Assembly: GCA_017502085.1 (NCBI GenBank)
Contig: JAFVVQ010000035.1
Span: 61,258-125,257 of the forward strand
DNA length: 64,000 nt
Reading direction: 5' to 3'
Origin: Clostridia bacterium
GTDB taxonomy: Bacteria > Bacillota > Clostridia > Oscillospirales > Acutalibacteraceae
The translations under genes and the position numbers were made by a program. Numbering within the stretch: position 1 is the first letter of the stretch; the number at the start of each line of letters is the position of its first letter. Under the pieces are notes generated by a model. The model had not been told where the DNA came from, did no database searches, and worked only from the letters and a program-made list of their open reading frames with translations. This document shows positions 26,583-33,985 of this stretch, piece after piece.

Positions 26583-29093
26583 ATGCATAAAATCATAAGT
26601 CTGATTCTCTCGTTTCTGACAGCATTATCATTATCGGCGGAGGGAATACCGTACTTTTACCGCCCTGTAATCGAAATCGATGCCTCGGCTCCGTCGGGTG
26701 AAATTTCAACAATAGCAACGGGCTATCTTTACGGTCTTGCAGAAAGCAACGTTCCCGATTCAAACATAGTTGAAAGCCTTGATATATCAAGCGTTTCGCA
26801 AAAGGTTATCGGCGGACTCCAGCACCCCATCGGCGACGTTGATCACGTTGCGGAGCAGCTTGATTCCTGCGAATATATCGTGGTTTATCTTCAGGATTGC
26901 TTCGACACCTGGTATTACTGTCACGGCGAAATCGACGAAATGAGACGCAACGGCACTTACGATGCGATGAGCTTTATGAGAGAGAGATTTCTGCCGCAGG
27001 TCAGAGAAAAGGTGACCGAGCTTTCAAAGAAGGATTACGCCGACAGACTCGTTTACTGTCTCTATAACGAATGCGATAATGCCGTCTGGTTCGGCACACC
27101 CAACGAAGACAACTCGTGGTATCATTTTGACGAAAAGGCAAAGGCTGAGTTCTATGCCGCATGGAAAGAAACCTACGACACCGTCAAAAGTATTGACCCC
27201 GACGCTCTCATCGGCGGTCCCGGTTATTGCGACTACGATTCCTATGAAATCAGCCATTTTCTCGATTTCTGTAAGAAGAACGGATGTCTGCCCAACGTTA
27301 TGATTTATCACGAGCTCGGCGAAACTTCATCACTTTTCTGGGATGAACACGTCGAGGATTACCGCCTGACCGAAAAGAATCTCGGCATCGAAAAGCTTCC
27401 TGTCATCGTCACCGAATACGGCACTATGGCTGAATGCGGCGTACCCGACGATATGCTGAAATATATCGTCAAAATGGAAGAAACGGGTGTTTACGGCAAC
27501 GTTGCATACTGGAGACTGGCAAACAACCTCTGCGACACCGCTGCCGACAACAATTCGCCCAATTCAAACTGGTGGCTCTACCGCTGGTATGCCGACATGG
27601 AGGGTCAGCGTCTGCAGACGAAAATCATTGACGTTCTGCATTCCGACTTTGCAAACGTCATCAAATACAACAGAAAAAGTTTTAACTATAAAAATCTTTC
27701 GGCAATATCCTCCCTTGACGGAGAAAAACTTGAAATTCTTTGCAGCACCGCGGATTACGATGCAGATATCATCATAAAAAACCTCGACAGAACACAGCTG
27801 AAAGGTCACAATCTTAACGTAAAAATCGAATGCGTTTATTTTGAGGGACTCAGCGGAATTGTCAATAAACCCGTAACCGTCAAGGAATACTCCGCAAAAG
27901 CATCCTCCGGCAATATGAAAATCGACCTTGACTCCCCCGACCCGACGGCGGTTTATCATATCGTTGTAACCGCATCCGATGAAAAATCCGAAACATATAT
28001 CAACGGCTCTTTGCCCGTCAGATACGAATTCGAAAGAGGCGCACTGCTCGGCACTGCCTACACCTATGACAGTGCTTACGGCACTACGGGTGAGCAAAAC
28101 GGTATGGTCGGCGGATTTGAGCATATCGGCGACGGTGTGACCCTTGATTTTGAAATCCCCGAAAGCGGAAACTACAGTCTCGGCATCATTTTCGGCAAGG
28201 CAAACGACGGCACAAAAGCAGATGACCGCACATACACAGAGGCACTGCTTTGCCTTGACGGCAAAGAGGAAAAAATTCTTCTGCCCAACACAATCAAGAG
28301 CGAATATACCGACAGATTCGACGTTGAAAGATATTTTGAAAAAGGTTCTCACACAATAACTCTCTCGCACAAAAACGGCACATTCGTTGTCGACAGTATG
28401 CTTGTCAGACCCGTTGATACGGATGAAAAAGTATGTCTTTTACCTGATTCGGACAGAAGCATTGACGGAGTAACATCGTATCTTGCAGTTGCTCCGGCTG
28501 ACGGATTCTATACCGCTGAAACCATTGAAAACACTGCGGTTTCGGTTGACGGAGCAAACGGCAACACGAGTGACGGAAAGATAACCGTTTATCTTCGCAG
28601 AGGTCTGAATTATATTGATATTTCTTCAGAAAATGTGTCTCTGACGGTTTATCCGTGCACCGAAAAAGGCTTTTCGGAAAGCTTCTCTGCATCGGATATG
28701 ACGGTTCGAGGCGGTACAAAAATCAACAAAAACGGGTTTATTGAGAGTATACCCGCCAACGGCGGCGAGGCTTCATTCACCGTAACAGCTCCCGAATCGG
28801 GCAGTTACAGAGTAACTCTCACCTATTCAAACAACCTCGAGGGCGGATTCCACGCCTACAACGTTGACCTGATTGAAAGCTTCGTAACCGTCACGGCAAA
28901 CGGATTTGAAGAAAACGTATGGTGCAGAAACACTTACAGCTGGGATACTTACAAAACCGTGACCTTCAATCTCAATCTTGCGCAGGGCGAGAATACCGTC
29001 ACACTCTCAAATAACGGAGAATACGATTTCAACGGCTCCGTGCCCGTTACGCCGAGAATCAGTAACATAACTGTCAGCAAGGCGGTTTCATAA
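26583..29093 (+). CDS. secreted clan GH-A glycoside hydrolase with carbohydrate-binding-like modules
   Basis: Predicted retaining glycosidase of unknown specificity. Signal peptide at residues 1-19. The TIM barrel spans about 30-370; Glu163 in LYNECDN is the likely acid/base (Asn-Glu pair of clan GH-A) and Glu278 in VTEYG the likely nucleophile. The spacing is like GH39 or GH30 relatives, but I cannot assign a family. After about residue 470 come two CBM6/35-like beta modules (YEFERGALL..GDGVTLDFEIPESGNYS; and FTVTAPESGSYRVTLTYSN) before the C-terminus. Start is the ATG at 26583 with GGAGG, 13 codons inside the longest frame. It stops directly against the next ATG. Confidence 0.82.
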   Translation: MHKIISLILSFLTALSLSAEGIPYFYRPVIEIDASAPSGEISTIATGYLYGLAESNVPDSNIVESLDISSVSQKVIGGLQHPIGDVDHVAEQLDSCEYIVVYLQDCFDTWYYCHGEIDEMRRNGTYDAMSFMRERFLPQVREKVTELSKKDYADRLVYCLYNECDNAVWFGTPNEDNSWYHFDEKAKAEFYAAWKETYDTVKSIDPDALIGGPGYCDYDSYEISHFLDFCKKNGCLPNVMIYHELGETSSLFWDEHVEDYRLTEKNLGIEKLPVIVTEYGTMAECGVPDDMLKYIVKMEETGVYGNVAYWRLANNLCDTAADNNSPNSNWWLYRWYADMEGQRLQTKIIDVLHSDFANVIKYNRKSFNYKNLSAISSLDGEKLEILCSTADYDADIIIKNLDRTQLKGHNLNVKIECVYFEGLSGIVNKPVTVKEYSAKASSGNMKIDLDSPDPTAVYHIVVTASDEKSETYINGSLPVRYEFERGALLGTAYTYDSAYGTTGEQNGMVGGFEHIGDGVTLDFEIPESGNYSLGIIFGKANDGTKADDRTYTEALLCLDGKEEKILLPNTIKSEYTDRFDVERYFEKGSHTITLSHKNGTFVVDSMLVRPVDTDEKVCLLPDSDRSIDGVTSYLAVAPADGFYTAETIENTAVSVDGANGNTSDGKITVYLRRGLNYIDISSENVSLTVYPCTEKGFSESFSASDMTVRGGTKINKNGFIESIPANGGEASFTVTAPESGSYRVTLTYSNNLEGGFHAYNVDLIESFVTVTANGFEENVWCRNTYSWDTYKTVTFNLNLAQGENTVTLSNNGEYDFNGSVPVTPRISNITVSKAVS

Positions 29094-29768
29094 ATGAACA
29101 CAATTCAGAAAAAGCTCTTCGCTCTGCGTGACGAAGAATACAGAAATTTTCATTCCCGTCTGATACCCGACACCGACCCCGAAACTATAATCGGAGTGCG
29201 GGTGCCCGAAATCAGGAAACTTGCAAATGAGCTTTACGGCACGAAGGAAGCCGAGATCTTTCTCAGCGATCTCCCCCACCGGTATTATGACGAGAATATG
29301 CTTCACGCAATCCTTATCGGGATGATTCCCGATTACGGAAAATGCATCGACAAAATCGGTGAGTTTCTGCCTTACACCGATAACTGGGCAGTCTGCGATT
29401 CAATGCGTCCAAAGGTTTTTTCCAAAAACACCGAAAGTCTCGAATTCCAAGCATATCAATGGATTGACTCGGACAAATGTTTCACCGTGCGCTACGGAAT
29501 CGAATGCCTGATGCTGCATTTTCTCACCGATAATTTCAGCGTTGAACACGCCGAAAAAGTTGCATCCGTCAGCTGCGGTGAATACTATGTCAGTATGATG
29601 GTTGCGTGGTATTTTGCAACCGCCCTTGCAATGCAATGGGATACGGTTATCCCTTTTATCGAAAACCGCAGACTTGATCCCGCAACCCACGCAAGGACAA
29701 TTCGCAAAGCAGTTGAAAGCTTCAGAATTTCCGACAGTCAAAAGAAATATCTGAAATCCCTCAAATAA
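29094..29768 (+). CDS. AlkD-like DNA alkylation repair protein
   Basis: HEAT-repeat protein of the AlkC/AlkD family, whose members bind alkylated DNA; AlkD removes 3-methyl- and 7-methylpurines. Family signs are GVRVPEIRKLANEL near the N-terminus, YDENMLHAILIG, DNWAVCDSM and the ARTIRKAVESFRIS end. 224 residues, normal for the group. Its ATG follows the TAA of the glycosidase gene without a gap, so it may be translated by re-initiation. The functional link to the glycosidase is unclear. Confidence 0.88.
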   Translation: MNTIQKKLFALRDEEYRNFHSRLIPDTDPETIIGVRVPEIRKLANELYGTKEAEIFLSDLPHRYYDENMLHAILIGMIPDYGKCIDKIGEFLPYTDNWAVCDSMRPKVFSKNTESLEFQAYQWIDSDKCFTVRYGIECLMLHFLTDNFSVEHAEKVASVSCGEYYVSMMVAWYFATALAMQWDTVIPFIENRRLDPATHARTIRKAVESFRISDSQKKYLKSLK

Positions 29769-29788
29769 ATTCTTTTTAGCATTTTTTG

Positions 29789-29817
29789 TTGAAAAGTGTA
29801 ATTTTATCTGTTAGAAT
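29789..29817 (+). promoter_or_regulatory. sigma-A promoter of surface-protein run
   Basis: TTGAAA, 17-base spacer, TAGAAT, 30 bases before the start at 29848. Confidence 0.6.
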
Positions 29818-29847
29818 TAAAATATATTTTTTCAGGCGGTGTTTAAT

Positions 29848-30828
29848 ATGGTATTTATTATTAAAAAATTGCTTTCGCTCATCACATCCTTGCTTATGCT
29901 TGTTTCGTGGCCCGTTTTCGGCAACTTCAAGTCAGAATCCGTGCCCCTCAATCCCGATGATTGCAGACTCAATTTCGCCGCAATCTCCGACGTGCATATG
30001 AAAGATGAATTCATCCGCAGGTTTATGCTTGAACTCGGTCTCGACGGAATGCAAAACTCCGATTCGAGACTCGATGCCCTTGTCCTTTCGGGAGACCTTA
30101 CCGACCATGGAGAATACGATGAATGGTCCTCCCTCGCAAAGAGCTTTTCAAAATATGACCCGGCTGACGAAATCATTCTCGCTTGCGGAAACCACGATAC
30201 GTGGACAGACGAAAGTTTCGACAAGGCAAAAGAATATTTCATTGAATTCAACTCCGATATCAGCGGCAGAGAGATTTCCGAAATGTATTACACCGCCGAA
30301 ATCAACGGCTATACTTTTATTGTTCTCGGCAGTGAGACCGACAGAACAGCCGCATACTTCTCCCCCGAGCAGCTTGAATGGCTTGATGCCGAAATGGCTG
30401 AAGCCGCAAAAGACGGTAAGCCGATTTTCGTTATCAGTCATTGGCCGATAAATCAGTCACACGGTCTGCCCGAAACCTGGGGCGATAAAGAGCCCGAGCC
30501 CGATGACGGCGGTATCGGTGATGAATCCGATGCAGTCAACGAAATCCTCAAAAAGTATGAAAACGTGTTTATGATTTCGGGGCATCTTCATAACGGTATC
30601 GGCGATGCCGCAACCGAATCCATCTGGAGCTACACATCGGTTGAATCCGAAGGCTCGTTCCACAGCATCAATCTGCCTGCATATATGTATTTCAACGCAA
30701 GAGGTCAGGTGCTTAACGGCAACGGCTTCAATTTTGAGGTTTACGATGATGAGGTTATTATCAGAGCAAGAAGCTATTCTTCCGAAATCTGGTATACTCC
30801 CTATGAATACGTAATTCCGCTTGTTTAA
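29848..30828 (+). CDS. secreted calcineurin-like phosphoesterase
   Basis: Metal-dependent phosphoesterase with signal peptide (residues 1-25). All motifs are intact: ISDVHM, SGDLTDHG, CGNHDTW, ISHWPIN and SGHLHNG. 326 residues. The substrate may be nucleotides, phospholipid head groups or teichoic acid. Start is the ATG at 29848; a GTG nine bases upstream lies inside the ribosome site. It is followed within 22 and 24 bases by a lipase-like and a Tim44-like gene, a run of three exported or membrane proteins. Confidence 0.88.
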   Translation: MVFIIKKLLSLITSLLMLVSWPVFGNFKSESVPLNPDDCRLNFAAISDVHMKDEFIRRFMLELGLDGMQNSDSRLDALVLSGDLTDHGEYDEWSSLAKSFSKYDPADEIILACGNHDTWTDESFDKAKEYFIEFNSDISGREISEMYYTAEINGYTFIVLGSETDRTAAYFSPEQLEWLDAEMAEAAKDGKPIFVISHWPINQSHGLPETWGDKEPEPDDGGIGDESDAVNEILKKYENVFMISGHLHNGIGDAATESIWSYTSVESEGSFHSINLPAYMYFNARGQVLNGNGFNFEVYDDEVIIRARSYSSEIWYTPYEYVIPLV

Positions 30829-30849
30829 ATCGGAAAGGGTGAAAATAAA

Positions 30850-32355
30850 ATGAAAAAAGCTATCAGCATTCTGCTGACACTGTGCATGGTATTCTCTTGT
30901 TTCAGCATCGGTTTTGCCGACGTTGATACCACTGATACTGAAACAGAAAAAGTCTGTGAATGTGAAAACATACCGATAGTTTACGTGCCCGGTTTCGGTG
31001 CGGGTTTATATCTGAATCCCGAAAGCGATGACCGCAAAGCGGTTTATCCGCCCTCGGCAACAGATATCATCAGCGCAATTCCTTCTCTGCTTTTTGCAAT
31101 CATTGGCATTGCAACGGGCAACGAAGCTCTTTTCGGCAAAGCGGCAGTCAATGCCGCCAACAAGCTACTTGCAAAGCTTTCCTGCGACGATAACGGTAAT
31201 CCGATTTATAACACCTCAATCGATCCTTTCGAATATCCCGAATACGACATTCACCAAAACGTCACAAACGATATTACCGACAGAAGCTTCGATTTTGAAT
31301 ATGACTGGAGACTCTCTCCGCTTGACAATGCGGATAAACTCAAGGATTTCATCGAACACGTGAAGCTCCTTACAGGTCACAGAGATATAGCCATTATGTG
31401 CCACAGCCAGGGCAACACGGTGGTTGCGGCTTACCTCGAGGAATACGGCAATGAAGGTGTTGAAAAAATCGCATTCCTTTCCCCCGCATATCAGGGTATC
31501 TCGATTCTCGGTTCGCTCTACAGAAAAGAAGCGGATATTTCAGGCAAAGCCGATGAACTTCTCGGTTTTATTACCTCTGTGATGGGTGAATCCGACGGCA
31601 CAAACGCAGTCTCTGTTCTTTTAAAAATACTTAACAAAACAGGTTTCACCGGCGGTCTGCTGAACTTCCTTCAGAAATACCTTTCAAGCCAATTTGACCT
31701 GATTTTCAGCGAGTGCCTTGCGCCTGCATTCGGTAACCTTGCGGGTACGTGGACCTTTGTTCCCGACGAATACTTCAACGACGCAATCGACACGATGTTC
31801 GAAGGCAGAAAAGATGCTCCCATACTTGATAAAATCAGATACTATCACGATAACGTTCAGATAAAGCTTCCCGAAATCATTCAGGAAACAATGGATAACG
31901 GCACAGACGTTATCATCTGCGCAGGCTACAACATATCCACAATTCCCGTCAGCCTGACTCCCGCCGTTCACTCGGATTTCCTTATTGACACGGAATATAT
32001 GTCAATCGGTGCAACGGTTGCACCCTTCGGCAAAACTCTCGGTAACAGCTACAAACAGGCTGTTGACTGCGGTCACGATCACGTTTCCGATGATATGCTT
32101 GTTGACGCATCAACCGGCGCTTTCCCCGAAATCACGTGGTATTTCAGCGGTCTGAGTCACTCGGAATTTCCCGAGGATTATTATATCTTCCTCAACACCT
32201 TCTTCTTTGCCGAGGAGAAAATGACCGTCAGCACTTACGAAAAATATCCGCAGTTTATGAAAAAGGACAAAAACGGCAATATCGTTCCTGTTGGAGTCAC
32301 TGAAGAGACGGATAAAGACGTTTTCGGATTCCTCTCATCAATATTTTCATTCTGA
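30850..32355 (+). CDS. secreted lipase-like alpha/beta hydrolase
   Basis: Signal peptide 1-23. IPIVYVPGFGAGLY begins the hydrolase fold with the oxyanion loop. The nucleophile elbow is CHSQG with Ser186, so the first Gly of G-x-S-x-G is Cys. DWRLSPLDN resembles the lecithin:cholesterol acyltransferase group. GHDHVSDDM near residue 420 can supply the catalytic His. Substrate unknown; an esterase or phospholipid acylhydrolase role is plausible. GGAAAGGGTG precedes the ATG. Second gene of the three-gene surface run. Confidence 0.8.
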   Translation: MKKAISILLTLCMVFSCFSIGFADVDTTDTETEKVCECENIPIVYVPGFGAGLYLNPESDDRKAVYPPSATDIISAIPSLLFAIIGIATGNEALFGKAAVNAANKLLAKLSCDDNGNPIYNTSIDPFEYPEYDIHQNVTNDITDRSFDFEYDWRLSPLDNADKLKDFIEHVKLLTGHRDIAIMCHSQGNTVVAAYLEEYGNEGVEKIAFLSPAYQGISILGSLYRKEADISGKADELLGFITSVMGESDGTNAVSVLLKILNKTGFTGGLLNFLQKYLSSQFDLIFSECLAPAFGNLAGTWTFVPDEYFNDAIDTMFEGRKDAPILDKIRYYHDNVQIKLPEIIQETMDNGTDVIICAGYNISTIPVSLTPAVHSDFLIDTEYMSIGATVAPFGKTLGNSYKQAVDCGHDHVSDDMLVDASTGAFPEITWYFSGLSHSEFPEDYYIFLNTFFFAEEKMTVSTYEKYPQFMKKDKNGNIVPVGVTEETDKDVFGFLSSIFSF

Positions 32356-32379
32356 ATAATACAGAACGGAGTGTGAAAG

Positions 32380-33363
32380 ATGAAAAAAATTCTCAGATAC
32401 ACGGCAGTTATTATGTGCATCGTTTTTGCGTTTGTTATAACTGCTCACGCCGATTTCGGTGATTTCGGCGGTGACTACGATTACGGCGGCGACTTCGGCG
32501 GCGACTTTGACAGCGGTTATGATTACGGCGGTGACTACGACTACGATTACGGTGACGGAAATAATGATTATGATTACGGCGGCGGTAACTACGGCGGCGG
32601 CTACGTTGTTTACGACAACGATTACGACGATACAAACAGCGGCGGAAACGGCGGATCGGGACTTGTAATTATCCTGATACTTATTGTCATTATTTTCGGT
32701 ACCGCTATCCTCTTCGGTCTGAAAAAAGGCAAAAACTACAGAAAAACAACCGTTGTTCCCGGTGCATTGCCTACGGATGCTTCAACACTGCGACCCGTCA
32801 GCGAATATAGTTCCGTTGACCCCGCATTCTCTCAGCCTGAATTCTGCGAAGAGCTTTCAAATATGTACGTCAGATTCCAGAATGCCTGGCAGGATAAGAA
32901 GCTTGACGGCATACGCCCCTGCCTTTCCGATGCATTTTATGCTCAGGTTGACCGTCAGCTTGATGCCTATCGCAAAAACAAACAGACCAACCGCATCGAA
33001 AGAATCTCTGTTCTGGGCGTTGACCTTATCGGCTGGAAACAGGAAAGCGGCAATGACGTTATGATTGCAAGATTACGCACAAGAATCGTTGACTACGTTG
33101 TTGACGATACAACGGGAAATATTATACGAGGCAGCAACACTGCAGAGAAATTTATGACCTATGAATGGAATCTCATCCGCACAAGCGGAATGACCACCTC
33201 TGAAAACAAGGGCATCAACGCCTCATCCTGTCCCAACTGCGGCGCACCGCTCGAACTGAACAAATCGGCAAAGTGCGAATACTGCGGATCTGTTATCGAG
33301 AGCGATAAGTTTGACTGGGTGCTCGCAGGCATCAAGGGTCTCTCGCAGAAAACAGTGGGATAA
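32380..33363 (+). CDS. membrane protein with Asp/Tyr/Gly repeats, Tim44-like domain and zinc ribbon
   Basis: Signal peptide (1-25), then an extracytoplasmic low-complexity stretch to about residue 92, made of FGGD, YDYGGD and similar units. A membrane helix (GLVIILILIVIIFGTAILFG) follows, and then a cytosolic Tim44-like domain of about 120 residues (CEELSNMYVRFQNAWQDKKLDGIRPCL and onward). The C-terminal zinc ribbon is CPNC-x12-CEYC. Tim44-like proteins of bacteria have no settled role. Last gene of the run and followed by a terminator. Confidence 0.82.
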   Translation: MKKILRYTAVIMCIVFAFVITAHADFGDFGGDYDYGGDFGGDFDSGYDYGGDYDYDYGDGNNDYDYGGGNYGGGYVVYDNDYDDTNSGGNGGSGLVIILILIVIIFGTAILFGLKKGKNYRKTTVVPGALPTDASTLRPVSEYSSVDPAFSQPEFCEELSNMYVRFQNAWQDKKLDGIRPCLSDAFYAQVDRQLDAYRKNKQTNRIERISVLGVDLIGWKQESGNDVMIARLRTRIVDYVVDDTTGNIIRGSNTAEKFMTYEWNLIRTSGMTTSENKGINASSCPNCGAPLELNKSAKCEYCGSVIESDKFDWVLAGIKGLSQKTVG

Positions 33364-33386
33364 AAACGCTTTATAAACAACAAAAA

Positions 33387-33424
33387 AGCCTGCAGGTTTT
33401 TCGCCTGCAGGCTGTTGCTTTTCT
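33387..33424 (+). terminator. terminator of the surface-protein run
   Basis: AGCCTGCAGG (33387-33396) pairs with CCTGCAGGCT (33404-33413), then GTTGCTTTTC. Confidence 0.85.
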
Positions 33425-33431
33425 GTTACCT

Positions 33432-33506
33432 ATACGGGGATTGCCCGTATGGGGTATATAAAATCACAGCAGATAACTGCGTGATATTTTCTCGGGTGAA
33501 AACCCG
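33432..33506 (-). other. three consecutive short hairpins downstream of a small gene
   Basis: Hairpin 1: ATACGGG/CCCGTAT (33432-33438, 33444-33450). Hairpin 2: ATCACAGCAG with CTGCGTGAT (33463-33472, 33477-33485; one bulge); on the minus strand TTTTATATA follows, as in a weak terminator. Hairpin 3: CGGGT/ACCCG around a four-base loop (33493-33497, 33502-33506). All lie between the 3' ends of the Tim44-like gene and the small gene. Confidence 0.55.
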
Positions 33507-33518
33507 CTGTGCGGCTCC

Positions 33519-33644
33519 TTATCTGGAGAGCAGAGCGTTGAGCTCAAGGATTTTAAGAAGCTTTTTGAATGTGAACTTTTTTTCCTCTTCAATTTCCTTG
33601 ATAAGCTTGTTTTCGATGTACATTGTGTAGTTATCGTAGTTCAT
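33519..33644 (-). CDS. small hypothetical protein, 41 residues
   Basis: Unrecognised small gene with three lines of support. A strong promoter lies 32 bases upstream, AAAGG sits 9 bases before the ATG at 33644, and hairpins follow the stop. An in-frame ATG at 33653 has no spacing to the ribosome site. The peptide begins MNYDNYTMYIENK, has a charged middle KEIEEEKK, then a basic-hydrophobic helix KKLLKILELNALL and ends SR. It looks like a soluble amphipathic helix, not a membrane peptide. It could be a regulator, a toxin-like peptide or the coding part of a dual-function RNA. Confidence 0.65.
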   Translation of the reverse strand: MNYDNYTMYIENKLIKEIEEEKKFTFKKLLKILELNALLSR

Positions 33645-33675
33645 TTCATTCATCCTTTCTTCTTGGTATGTCTCT

Positions 33676-33703
33676 ATTATACGCAATTTCTCAAAAAAGT
33701 CAA
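33676..33703 (-). promoter_or_regulatory. sigma-A promoter of the small gene
   Basis: On the minus strand TTGACT, 16-base spacer, TATAAT. Confidence 0.75.
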
Positions 33704-33709
33704 GTAATT

Positions 33710-33852
33710 TTGCACAAATATAGCTATATTATTTTGTGAATATTGCACAACAAATTAGCATATACCAAACTGTCAATGACTAACAGAAATCATTTTACTC
33801 CCAAAAAGTTTTTATCAATATTGCACAAACACTATTAACAGATTTTGTACAA
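33710..33852. repeat. four TTGCACAA-like boxes
   Basis: TTGCACAA at 33710-33717, 33743-33750 and 33821-33828, and TTGTACAA at 33845-33852, all in the same orientation with uneven spacing. Flanks are also similar (TTTTGCACAAAT, ATATTGCACAA). The first box touches the -35 region of the small-gene promoter, so they may be regulator sites. Confidence 0.55.
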
Positions 33853-33923
33853 ATCCTCCAAACACCGTCGAATTCACAGATATCCTGCGATAAAAGTTTG
33901 TGAAACATTTTTTGAAAAAAATG

Positions 33924-33965
33924 CAAAAAAAATACTCCATATGCCGGTCGGTATACGGAGTATTT
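33924..33965 (-). terminator. terminator of the GT2/glycerophosphotransferase gene
   Basis: AATACTCC with GGAGTATT (33931-33938, 33957-33964) and inner ATAT/GTAT and CCG/CGG pairing. The minus strand continues with eight T. Confidence 0.85.
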
Positions 33966-33985
33966 TATCTGTTTAAATGATTATC

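Larger units (their letters stand above)
33654..33985. other. AT-rich intergenic region
   Basis: 332 bases without a recognisable gene. It contains the small-gene promoter (33676-33703), four TTGCACAA-like boxes (33710-33852) and the terminator of the glycosyltransferase gene (33924-33965). Nothing else is seen. Confidence 0.7.

Noticed and set aside
27564-28370. 268-codon open frame opposite the clan GH-A glycosidase gene
   Set aside because: Antisense shadow with implausible Cys/Phe/Val composition.
32435-32635. Arg-rich 66-codon frame opposite the Asp/Tyr/Gly repeats
   Set aside because: Reverse reading of the repeat codons; not an independent basic protein.
33415-33630. 71-codon plus-strand frame across the hairpin region
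   Set aside because: Starts inside the terminator of the preceding gene and runs antisense to the better-supported 41-codon gene.
33710-33852. TTGCACAA boxes as a CRISPR array
   Set aside because: Units are only eight bases long with irregular spacing of 24-78 bases, and no cas gene is present.
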